From the NCBI GenBank assembly GCA_022511285.1, contig JAFLRW010000009.1, forward strand, positions 1 to 25,671: a stretch of DNA of 25,671 nucleotides, read 5' to 3'. Below, piece after piece: positions 1 through 7,954 of the stretch (position 1 is the stretch's first letter; each line of letters starts with the position of its first letter). The notes beneath the pieces are model-generated. The model made no database searches and had not been told where the DNA came from. It was given only the letters and a program-made list of their open reading frames with translations. The stretch is from Duncaniella sp. GTDB taxonomy: Bacteria; Bacteroidota; Bacteroidia; Bacteroidales; Muribaculaceae. Position numbers and translations under genes: made by a program.

Positions 1-1743
1 GAGATTGAAAGCGTCTATCACAACGAGTATTGGACCGAAGAATTCATCAAGGCATTCACCTTCACCATCTACGACAGCTCATTCAACATCGTGGGCAAGA
101 TTTCTGACCAAGTGCGCCTCGCTCCCAACGAGACTAAGGCCGTAGAGGTGGTGCTCGACCCCTCGATTTCAGCTAAATTCTTCAACACCGACGACAAATA
201 TGAGGTGATGGTGTTTTTCGCCATGAATACCCCTCAATATATCAACCACTACTATTACAAGGTCTACTCAATAGATGGCGAGAAGGACTCCGAAGGCAAC
301 GACATCAGCATAGCCACCATGGAGGGGCGCTGTGTCGACGCCACTAACGCCGCTCTCCCCGGCGCAGAGGAAAACTTCTTCTACACCTTTGTGCACGACC
401 CCGAGGTCGACGAGGCTAAGGCTGCCACTTACCCCACTCGCGCCGACTATCTCAACACCCTGACCTACGACCTCACCACCTACTCGAAAGCAACTGCCAC
501 CGAAGGCCCCAAGGAATATTTCAAGAAAAGCATCTACAGCACCCGCATCCCCGGCGACACCACCGACGGCATCTACTTCATCAGCAAGACTGTTGACGGC
601 ACCTTCTATATGGTCTACTCGGAATATGCCAAGCCATATTTCATCGACCCCACAGGCGGTGCGGCCAACGAACAGGCCACACCCGACAACTCGCTCAAAA
701 TCGAAGTCTACTCCACCGCCGGCGCTGAAGCAGCCCTCCTCTCCACAACGCTCATCCCCGTCGTGGAGCTCAGCACTCCTAACGAGCTCATCTACTCCTT
801 CTACAGCATCGGCTCCGTGGCGTGGTCCGACGACGTTGATATGATGGTCAACGGCACACCCTCGGCTCCGGCCTTCATCGTGGCCCGCGACTTTGCCAAC
901 GCCGCCACTCTCGAAGACGTCACCTCGAGCTACGACATCTTTGCCAACGACGGAACCATCATCAAGAACCTTTCCAACGGCACCGAAAGCATCATTGTGT
1001 TCCCCTCTGACGGCACACAGCCTCAGGTGATGTTCATCCGCACCGACGAAAACCAGCAGTATCAGTTTGCCATCGTCGACCTCTACACCGTCAACACCGT
1101 CTTCACCATCCCCCAGGCAAATAACGGCGACCCCCTGACAGCTGTCTGCGCCCGCGTGAAAGGCGAAAACGGCGCTTACAACTATGTCTTCGGTATGTCC
1201 AACTATGAAATCGACGAGGCCGACTGCCTCTATATCCGCCTGGCCTGGTTTGCCGCCGACGGCAAGCTTGACCGCATTGACCGCATCAACATGGGCACCA
1301 ATGTCCAGTATGCCACCGTCAACCTTGACCCATACGGCCTCAATCCCTATCTCTATGACGCCGACGAGGGCATGGAATATGCCGTGCTGGTGAAACGCAC
1401 CGTGGGCAGCACCACACGCAATGAATTCTTGGTGGTCGACGACAACGGTGAGACCCTCGTCACCTTCACCGACGACGACGGCAAGGGCGCTCCCTTCAAC
1501 TTTACCCTCCTGCCGGGCGACCCCGCACGAATCATGATGGTCTACAACGACGGCTATCGCTTCAATGTCGACCTCTACAACCTCCCCTTGCAGCTGAGCG
1601 ACACCGCCATCGACGAGATTGAGTCGGCGCCCGCCCCCGACGCCATCTACTTTGACCTCAATGGACGCCGTGTGGCCAATCCCGCTGCCGGCATCTTCAT
1701 CAAAAAGGCCGGTGCCTCTGTCTCAAAAGTGATTATCGAGTAA
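1..1743 (+). CDS. Secreted protein of unknown family with type IX secretion C-terminal tail (5' partial)
   Basis: The reading frame is open from the first base, so the gene starts before the window; about 580 residues are visible. A GTG at 91 is in frame but is internal, because coding continues upstream of it. I do not recognise the main body: it is rich in aromatic and acidic residues, with beta-strand-like alternation and no catalytic motif I can identify. The last ~32 residues (from about 1645) have the form IYFDLNGRRV, then a GIFIKK turn, then a short basic/hydrophobic strand. This is the pattern of Bacteroidetes type IX secretion sorting domains (TIGR04183-like), so the product is inferred to be exported across the outer membrane and released or anchored at the surface. 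It lies directly upstream of the susC promoter in the same direction but is separated from it by a hairpin terminator. Confidence 0.75.
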   Translation, partial: EIESVYHNEYWTEEFIKAFTFTIYDSSFNIVGKISDQVRLAPNETKAVEVVLDPSISAKFFNTDDKYEVMVFFAMNTPQYINHYYYKVYSIDGEKDSEGNDISIATMEGRCVDATNAALPGAEENFFYTFVHDPEVDEAKAATYPTRADYLNTLTYDLTTYSKATATEGPKEYFKKSIYSTRIPGDTTDGIYFISKTVDGTFYMVYSEYAKPYFIDPTGGAANEQATPDNSLKIEVYSTAGAEAALLSTTLIPVVELSTPNELIYSFYSIGSVAWSDDVDMMVNGTPSAPAFIVARDFANAATLEDVTSSYDIFANDGTIIKNLSNGTESIIVFPSDGTQPQVMFIRTDENQQYQFAIVDLYTVNTVFTIPQANNGDPLTAVCARVKGENGAYNYVFGMSNYEIDEADCLYIRLAWFAADGKLDRIDRINMGTNVQYATVNLDPYGLNPYLYDADEGMEYAVLVKRTVGSTTRNEFLVVDDNGETLVTFTDDDGKGAPFNFTLLPGDPARIMMVYNDGYRFNVDLYNLPLQLSDTAIDEIESAPAPDAIYFDLNGRRVANPAAGIFIKKAGASVSKVIIE

Positions 1744-1781
1744 TATCGGGCCCCCTCCGTTGAGAGGGCGACAGCTTCTTT

Positions 1782-1833
1782 AGCTCCGTTCGACAGCTCC
1801 CCGTAAGCGGGGGCCGCGAACGGAGCTGCTTTT
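1782..1833 (+). terminator. Hairpin terminator after the type IX-secreted protein gene
   Basis: A perfect 11-bp inverted repeat (AGCTCCGTTCG at 1782-1792 with CGAACGGAGCT at 1817-1827) encloses a second 5-bp hairpin (CCCCG 1799-1803 with CGGGG 1808-1812). It is followed by GCTTTTA. The U tract is short, so termination strength is uncertain, but the position 39 bases after the stop codon fits. Confidence 0.65.
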
Positions 1834-1883
1834 ATGCCGCTGCCTTTATGCTCCCGCCTCAATAAACTCTTTTTAAGAAAAGT

Positions 1884-1914
1884 TTTGAAAAAATAAAAAA
1901 AGTTTCTACATTTG
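1884..1914 (+). promoter_or_regulatory. Bacteroidetes-type promoter of the sus-like operon
   Basis: TTTG at 1884-1887 and TACATTTG at 1907-1914 are separated by 19 bases. This matches the Bacteroidetes primary sigma factor consensus TTTG-N19/20-TAnnTTTG exactly. The predicted start near 1920 gives a leader of about 100 nt before susC. Confidence 0.8.
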
Positions 1915-1940
1915 TCGTGGCGAATTTCTTTCGCCCCGTA

Positions 1941-1976
1941 ATGTAGAGAATGTAGAGATATCCCCTGTAGAGATAT
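1941..1976 (+). repeat. Repeated ATGTAGAGA units in the susC leader
   Basis: ATGTAGAGA occurs twice in direct tandem (1941-1949 and 1950-1958). TGTAGAGATAT occurs at 1951-1961 and again at 1966-1976. The repeats lie in the presumed 5' untranslated region, 27 to 62 bases after the -7 element. They could be a binding site or an RNA element; no function is shown by sequence alone. Confidence 0.55.
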
Positions 1977-2019
1977 ACAATTAATCATATTTACACAACT
2001 TTCTAAAAAACACTCTTGA

Positions 2020-5000
2020 ATGAACGACATTTGTAAGCAAATGCGCAGGAAAGTGTGGATTGCAGCGTTGTTCACGCTCCTGTCTGCATTTCCCGTTATG
2101 GCGCAGAAGATCACGGTGACAGGCACCGTGCTCGACCCCGAGGGTGAGCCCCTCATCGGCGCAAGTGTCTTGGTCAAGGGCGCAACAATGGGCACGGCCA
2201 CCGATTTCGACGGCCATTACTCCATCGCTGCACCTGCCAATGCCACTCTCGTCTTCACCTATGTGGGTTATGACACCCAAGAGATTGCCGTCGACGGCAG
2301 AACCGTCATTAATGTCGACATGGCAGCTAATGCCCATGTGCTCGGCGAGGTTGTTGCCATCGGTTACGGCACGGTTAAGAAAAGCGATGCCACAGGCGCT
2401 GTGGCCACCGTCAAACCCTCGGAAATAGAAGCCGGACTGGCCACCTCGGCTCAAGACCTCTTGGTGGGCGCAAGTCCCGGTGTGGTTGTGACCTCCGACG
2501 GCTCTCCCCAGGGTGGCGCATCCATTCAGATTCGAGGCGGCGCCTCAATCTCGGCCACCAACGACCCCCTGATTGTCATTGACGGGGTCCCGATGAGCAC
2601 CAAGAGCGTCTACGGCGCCTCCAATCCCCTGGCACTTGTATCTCCCGAGAGTGTCGAGTCGATGACCATACTCAAGGACGCCTCTGCAACGGCCATCTAT
2701 GGTAGCCGAGCCTCAAACGGTGTCATCATCATCACCACCAAGAAGGGCTCCGGAGGCCGTCCGCAGGTCACATTCACTGCCAATGCCTATGTCAACACCC
2801 CTCGCCGCCTCCTCGACGTGATGAACGCTGCCGAGTTTACCGATTTCATCACCTCGCGCTACGGCGAAGGCTCCCCGCAGGTGGCCCAGCTCGGCTCGGC
2901 CGACACCAACTGGCAGAAAGAGGCCACACGCACCTCCGTCTCCTCCGATTATAGCCTCAGTGTGGGCGGCACAGCCGGTGTGCTCCCCTATCGTGTCGCA
3001 GTCAGCTTCACCAACAACAATGGTGTGCTCAAGAAGAACGCCATGGATCGCGTCACAGGCTCCATATCACTCAATCCCAAGTTTTTCAACAACACCCTCG
3101 CCGTCAATGCCAACATCAAAGGCTCATACGTAGAAAACCAATATGCCGACAATGTGCTCGGCACGGCAGCCGCCATGAACCCCACCATCCCCGTGCGCGA
3201 CTTTGTCAACGGAGCCCCGGTCTTCAGCCACTGGACATCCTACAATGCCGCCGGCGAAGTGGTGGGCCCGGATGCCGCCGGTCAGGACCTCAACACGGCC
3301 ACTGCTCCGACCAACCCCATTGCCCGACAGTTGGCTCAGACGTCGAAGGGTAAGTCTTATCAGTCAATCGGCAATCTGCAGCTCAACTACAAGCTTCCCT
3401 TCCTACCCGAGCTCTCGGCCGACCTCAACCTGGCCTACGACTATCAGCACGGCACCTGGGAGGGCGGCGTTATGTCCAACACCCCCGAGGCGTGGGCTAA
3501 AGGATGGCAATATCCCGTCTACAACCCCGACAATACCATCAAAGAGGCCGTCACAGTGAAAAACGGCGGCACAAGTTGGAGCAACGAGTTCCAGACCAGA
3601 ACCAACCTGCTGCTCGACTTCGTGCTCAATTACAACAAATATTTCTCCGTCATCAAGACACAGCTCGACGTCACCGCCGGCTACTCCTGGCAGCGTTTCC
3701 ACAACAAGGGCCGCAAATACTCCACCGTCAACGACTATGGCTACCTCCCCGGCACCTACACCCCCGACCCCGCCTATGAGCAGTATCTCGGCGTGCGTGC
3801 CCAGCCCGTCTCCACCTTCCGTGTGCCTCATCAGTTAGTATCGTTCTTCGGCCGCGCCAATTTCGTGTTTGCCGACCGCTATCTGCTCACAGCCACTGTG
3901 CGCCGCGACGGCACATCGCGCTTCTCCAAGGACAATCGCTGGGGCACATTCCCCGCAGTGGCCATCGGATGGAAAATCCTCGAGGAGAGCTTTATGGAGG
4001 GCGCTCGCGGTGTGCTCAACGAGCTGAAAATCCGCGGCGGCTACGGTGTCACCGGACAGCAAGACCTCGGCGACGATTACTTCCCATACCTCCCCGTCTA
4101 CTCACAGTGGACCGGCCTCGGATCCATCTACCCCTCGCTCCTCCCCGGCGGACAGCCCGTATTCCCGGTGTCGCCCGAGGGATACAATGCTGCCATCAAA
4201 TGGGAGGAGACCCACACCTGGAACGGCGGTATCGACTTCGGGTTCCTGAACAATCGCATTATGGGCAGCTTCGAGCTATATCGCCGCGAGACCAAAGACC
4301 TCCTCTTCGACACCACATATCCTGCAGGCTCCAATATCACCAACAAGGGCAATATGAACATCGGCAACCTCGTCAATCGCGGCATAGAGTTCAACATCAC
4401 TGCCCGCCCCGTGGTGACACGCGACCTCACCTGGACCACAGCCTACAACATCGGATACAACCACAACGAGATTACCAAGCTTGCCGAGGGGGCCGACACT
4501 CAGTTCGGCTCCGTGGGCACCGACCTCACGGCTCAGATTCATGCCCTCGGACAGGCTGCCGGCACATTCTATGTCTATGAGCAGGTCTATGATGCCGACG
4601 GGAGTCCCTTGGAGGGTGTGTTCGTTGACCGTAACGGCGACGGACGCATCAACGAGGCCGACAAGTATTTCTATCACTCCCCGTCGCCTAAGGTGACTAT
4701 GACCTGGAGCAACACCGTCAACTGGCGCAACTGGGACTTCGGCATTGTGCTCCGCTCCAACATTGGCAACTGGCTCTACAATGCCAACATGTGTGGCACC
4801 ACCGACATAGCCGCCAACAACGCCCTGCCGCTCAGCAACCTGATGCGCGACACATTCCTATTCGACGACCAGAGCTCGCTCACCAAGCTCTCTGACTATT
4901 GGGTGCAGAACGCCTCGTTTGTCCGCTGCGACAATATCACCATCGGCTACACCTGGCGCAATCTCCTCCGCGATTCACTGCGCCTGCGCCTCTACGGTGC

Positions 5001-5124
5001 CGTCCAAAACCCTTTTGTTATCACAAAATATAAAGGAATTGACCCCGAGACATCGGGTGGCATCGACGGTGGCGTTTATCCCCGTCCCGTCACTGTCTCT
5101 GTCGGCGTCGTGGCGTCCTTCTGA
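2020..5124 (+). CDS. susC-like: SusC/RagA-family TonB-linked outer-membrane transporter
   Basis: This is a TonB-dependent beta-barrel that imports glycan fragments (or other large nutrients) across the outer membrane with its SusD partner. The 1034-residue length is typical. A signal peptide ends near residue 28 (PVMAQ). A carboxypeptidase-D regulatory-like domain follows at about 32-105 (VTGTVLDPEGEPLIGASV and YVGYDTQEI). Then comes the plug with the family signature VLGEVVAIGYGTVKKSDATG, and the TonB plug end GSRASNGVIIITTKKG. The remainder is barrel and ends in a terminal phenylalanine, as expected for outer-membrane assembly. The ATG at 2020 is used; an in-frame ATG at 2041 (MRRKVW) would also give a good signal peptide. 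No N-terminal anti-sigma-interacting extension is present. The gene is first in the susCDEF-like operon, 33 bases before susD. Confidence 0.93.
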   Translation: MNDICKQMRRKVWIAALFTLLSAFPVMAQKITVTGTVLDPEGEPLIGASVLVKGATMGTATDFDGHYSIAAPANATLVFTYVGYDTQEIAVDGRTVINVDMAANAHVLGEVVAIGYGTVKKSDATGAVATVKPSEIEAGLATSAQDLLVGASPGVVVTSDGSPQGGASIQIRGGASISATNDPLIVIDGVPMSTKSVYGASNPLALVSPESVESMTILKDASATAIYGSRASNGVIIITTKKGSGGRPQVTFTANAYVNTPRRLLDVMNAAEFTDFITSRYGEGSPQVAQLGSADTNWQKEATRTSVSSDYSLSVGGTAGVLPYRVAVSFTNNNGVLKKNAMDRVTGSISLNPKFFNNTLAVNANIKGSYVENQYADNVLGTAAAMNPTIPVRDFVNGAPVFSHWTSYNAAGEVVGPDAAGQDLNTATAPTNPIARQLAQTSKGKSYQSIGNLQLNYKLPFLPELSADLNLAYDYQHGTWEGGVMSNTPEAWAKGWQYPVYNPDNTIKEAVTVKNGGTSWSNEFQTRTNLLLDFVLNYNKYFSVIKTQLDVTAGYSWQRFHNKGRKYSTVNDYGYLPGTYTPDPAYEQYLGVRAQPVSTFRVPHQLVSFFGRANFVFADRYLLTATVRRDGTSRFSKDNRWGTFPAVAIGWKILEESFMEGARGVLNELKIRGGYGVTGQQDLGDDYFPYLPVYSQWTGLGSIYPSLLPGGQPVFPVSPEGYNAAIKWEETHTWNGGIDFGFLNNRIMGSFELYRRETKDLLFDTTYPAGSNITNKGNMNIGNLVNRGIEFNITARPVVTRDLTWTTAYNIGYNHNEITKLAEGADTQFGSVGTDLTAQIHALGQAAGTFYVYEQVYDADGSPLEGVFVDRNGDGRINEADKYFYHSPSPKVTMTWSNTVNWRNWDFGIVLRSNIGNWLYNANMCGTTDIAANNALPLSNLMRDTFLFDDQSSLTKLSDYWVQNASFVRCDNITIGYTWRNLLRDSLRLRLYGAVQNPFVITKYKGIDPETSGGIDGGVYPRPVTVSVGVVASF

Positions 5125-5157
5125 TAAATTAACCATATATTCTAACGATTCCACTAT

Positions 5158-6744
5158 ATGAATTTTCGCAAATATATCATCTTGGGGTGCGTGGCGGCTG
5201 CTATGGGTGTCTCATCCTGTGTCGACGACCTCAACGTGGAGCCTGAAAACGCCACCACCAAGACCGAACTGACTTCTAAGGAAGATTATCTCGGCCTCAT
5301 TGCCCGTGCCTACGGTGGCCTCGTGTTTGAAGGTGGCGTCCAGGTCAAAGACGAAGGCCGCGCCATCTACACACGCCTGATCTGGAACCTCGAGGAGCTT
5401 GGCACTGACGAAGTGGTGCTCGGCGACAACTGGAAAGACGCCGGTGTCCCCGAAGTCAAGGCCAACAACGCCGGCCCTGACAATCGTATGCTCTACGAGG
5501 CCTTCTCCCGCCTGAACTATCAGATAGCTCTGACCAATTCTGTGCTCAAGGCGATTGACGGCGCTTCGGCCTACGGCATCACCGACGCTCAGATCAAGGA
5601 GTTCAAGGCTGAGATGCGTGTGCTCCGCGCCCTCTCTTACTATCATATGATCGACATCTTCGGCAAGGGCCCTTGGGTGACGACAAACCATCCCATCGGC
5701 GCCATCCCGCCCACCTATTCGCGCGAAAAGCTCTTCGAGGCTGTCACCGCCGACCTGGCTGATGCCATACCTGACGTCCCCAAGGCTGCCGAGCAGCTCT
5801 ATGGACGCGTCTCACGCGAAGCTGCGCGGATGCTTTTGGCCAAGCTCTACATCAATGCCGAAGTGTATCTCGGCCCCGGCAACGGAATGTGGCAAGAGGC
5901 CGCCGACCAGCTCAAGGAGATTCAGAAGTCGATAGCCTGGGACCCCTCTATAGAGTATAAATACCTCTTCTGCGCCACCAACGACAAATATGTGGGCAAC
6001 GGCGAGATTCTCTGGGCCGTGCCTCAGGATGCCAACACTATGCAGACCTATGGCGGCACCACATATCTTTCCGTCGGTGCTTACAACAGCAAGGTCAACA
6101 CACTCCCCTACGGCTGTGCCGGCGACCAGTGGGCCGGTCCCCGTGTGGCCTTGAAACTCTCGCAGGCCCTCAAGTCCACTGACCGTCGTCGTCTCATCTT
6201 CGAAGGGAAGCTCCACGAGGATATCACCCCCGCCGATATGCAGGACTGGCCCGAAAATGGCGGCGGATTTATGTGTGTGAAGTATGTCTTCACCCCTGAG
6301 GACAACTACACCAATGCCGGAGGCCTCAACACCGCCGCCACAGCCTTCAATTCCACCGACTATCCCCTTTTCCGCCTGGCCGACGCTTATCTGATGCTGG
6401 CCGAGTGTGAGAAGCACGGAGCCACCGGATGCGACGGTCTGGCACGCTTCAACGATGTGCGCCTCCGCGCCGGCGCCGCCCCCGTGGGCTCCTACACCCT
6501 TGACGATCTCCTCGCCGAGCGTATGTGTGAACTCTACTGGGAAGGCCACCGCCGCTCCGACCTTATCCGTTTCGGTAAATACACCGGTTCGGACTACACC
6601 TGGCCCTGGAAAAGCGGTGTCTACGAGGGCGCAGCCATTGCCGAATATCGCAGCCTCTACGCCATCCCCGTGGCCTTTGAGGAGACCCTCGGACAGAATC
6701 CCGGCTACCCAACCGGCCTCTCTTTCTCTGTCGAGGAGGAATAA
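5158..6744 (+). CDS. susD-like: SusD/RagB-family nutrient-binding outer-membrane lipoprotein
   Basis: This is the surface lipoprotein that caps the SusC barrel and captures ligand. It has 528 residues, the usual size. The lipoprotein signal ends at Cys21 (GVSSC) and is followed by VDD; acidic residues just after the lipid Cys are the known surface-export signal in Bacteroidetes. Residues about 150-172 carry the SusD helix signature (AEMRVLRALSYYHMIDIFGKG), and the C-terminal RagB/SusD region has ERMCELYWEGHRRSDLIRFG near 454-473. It starts 33 bases after the susC stop, with no promoter or terminator between. The ligand cannot be told from sequence. Pairing with susE- and susF-like genes resembles starch-type Sus systems, but this does not prove starch. 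Confidence 0.93.
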   Translation: MNFRKYIILGCVAAAMGVSSCVDDLNVEPENATTKTELTSKEDYLGLIARAYGGLVFEGGVQVKDEGRAIYTRLIWNLEELGTDEVVLGDNWKDAGVPEVKANNAGPDNRMLYEAFSRLNYQIALTNSVLKAIDGASAYGITDAQIKEFKAEMRVLRALSYYHMIDIFGKGPWVTTNHPIGAIPPTYSREKLFEAVTADLADAIPDVPKAAEQLYGRVSREAARMLLAKLYINAEVYLGPGNGMWQEAADQLKEIQKSIAWDPSIEYKYLFCATNDKYVGNGEILWAVPQDANTMQTYGGTTYLSVGAYNSKVNTLPYGCAGDQWAGPRVALKLSQALKSTDRRRLIFEGKLHEDITPADMQDWPENGGGFMCVKYVFTPEDNYTNAGGLNTAATAFNSTDYPLFRLADAYLMLAECEKHGATGCDGLARFNDVRLRAGAAPVGSYTLDDLLAERMCELYWEGHRRSDLIRFGKYTGSDYTWPWKSGVYEGAAIAEYRSLYAIPVAFEETLGQNPGYPTGLSFSVEEE

Positions 6745-6784
6745 CACTCTCACATTCCCTCTTTAAATACATCAATCAACTACG

Positions 6785-7930
6785 ATGAACAGACTACATA
6801 TCTTCCCCTTGGTGGCGCTGGCTGTGGCCTCCCTCTCATCCTGCGAGCCTGACGACTCCCCTATGATTCAGAAGCCCACGGAGTTTGTGCTCAACACGCC
6901 CCCATTCTCCGCCCAGCTCTATCAGCTCAAGCCGGGCAACAATATCGAGCTCACCTGCTCGCAGCCCGACTACGGCCTCACTCTGGCTCCGTCCTACACT
7001 GTGGAGCTCTCTATCCACTCTGATTTCGGCGCCTCGCTCCCCACACCCGAGCCGGGCAATGAGGCCGATGCCATCCCGGGCAGCGTCACGCTCCTCCCCG
7101 ACGATCCCTTCGGGGCAATAATCCTCCTCAAGGAGGCGGCTGTCTCCGACGCCATCCTGGCCATGCGCGGCATCGCCGACGAGGAGGCCTACACCCCCTA
7201 TGTCGGGCCCCTCTACATCCGCGCCATCGCTTCAATCAACTCTCAGGCCATCACCACCATCACCTCCAACACCGTCACCCTCAGCCAGGTGGCCGACTAT
7301 TTCTCCCTCGTGCCGCAGCTCCCGGTGCTCTACGTCCCGGGCAACTCTAACGGCTGGAATCAAGAGGCTTCGATGAAACTGCAGGGCTATGGGCAGGACG
7401 AGGACGGCACTTGGATTAAATTCCGCGGCCTCACCTATCTCAACGGTGAGTTTAAGTTTACCACCGCACCTGACTGGAACGGCGTCAACCTCGGCTCCGA
7501 CACTGACCAGGATGCGGCTCCCGCAGTCTCCTCAGGATCGCTCTCCGACAATGATGTTGCCAAAAATCTCGCTCTCCCCGAGCAGGGCGCAGGTCTCTAT
7601 TTTGCCGACGTCAACATCAAGACCATGACCTTCAGCCTCACATTCGTCAGCCAGCTCGGCCTCGTGGGCGATTTCCAGGGATGGGACACCAATTCGGCCG
7701 TTCCCCTCATGCCGTCCGCCGATTACAAGACCTGGAGCGCCTCCGCCGACTTTGCCGAGGGTGGTGGCTTCAAGATTGTAATCAATGGTCCCACTTCGGG
7801 CTGGGCTCTCAACTATGGCGGCCCCGCCGACGAAATGACCATGGATGGCCCCAATATGTCAATCTCGGGCGGCTCCCACACAGTCACCTTCTCCCTCGAC
7901 GAGCTTCCCTATAAGACAACCATAGAGTAA
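6785..7930 (+). CDS. susE-like: SusE-like surface glycan-binding lipoprotein
   Basis: A 381-residue lipoprotein with its signal peptide ending at Cys20 (ASLSSC), followed by EPDDS, an acidic surface-export type signal. Residues about 30-165 resemble the SusE N-terminal Ig-like domain (a phrase of the type FVLNTPPFSAQLYQL and alternating strands). Two SusE/SusF-type binding modules follow. One is near 180-285 (VPGNSNGWNQEAS and NGEFKFTTAPDWNG). The other is near 286-381 (LGLVGDFQGWDTNSAVPL, with repeated Trp and Gly). The aromatic residues of such modules bind polysaccharide in known Sus proteins. The module near 180 is closely related, also at DNA level, to one in the next gene. The gaps are 40 bases after susD and 24 bases before the susF-like gene, so one operon is likely. 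Confidence 0.85.
   Translation: MNRLHIFPLVALAVASLSSCEPDDSPMIQKPTEFVLNTPPFSAQLYQLKPGNNIELTCSQPDYGLTLAPSYTVELSIHSDFGASLPTPEPGNEADAIPGSVTLLPDDPFGAIILLKEAAVSDAILAMRGIADEEAYTPYVGPLYIRAIASINSQAITTITSNTVTLSQVADYFSLVPQLPVLYVPGNSNGWNQEASMKLQGYGQDEDGTWIKFRGLTYLNGEFKFTTAPDWNGVNLGSDTDQDAAPAVSSGSLSDNDVAKNLALPEQGAGLYFADVNIKTMTFSLTFVSQLGLVGDFQGWDTNSAVPLMPSADYKTWSASADFAEGGGFKIVINGPTSGWALNYGGPADEMTMDGPNMSISGGSHTVTFSLDELPYKTTIE
7340..7467 (+). repeat. Module copy shared with the susF-like gene (copy 1)
   Basis: Bases 7340-7362 (23 nt, coding GNSNGWNQ) and 7448-7467 (20 nt, coding EFKFTT) are identical to 8855-8877 and 8945-8964 in the downstream gene. This points to intra-operon duplication or gene conversion of one glycan-binding module. 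Confidence 0.75.
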
Positions 7931-7954
7931 CCCCCTCACCACTACTTTAACACA

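Noticed and set aside
5812..6753. A 313-codon open frame on the - strand under the susD-like gene
   Set aside because: It is a shadow of the SusD reading frame, with Val/Gly/Ala-rich composition and no domain or promoter.
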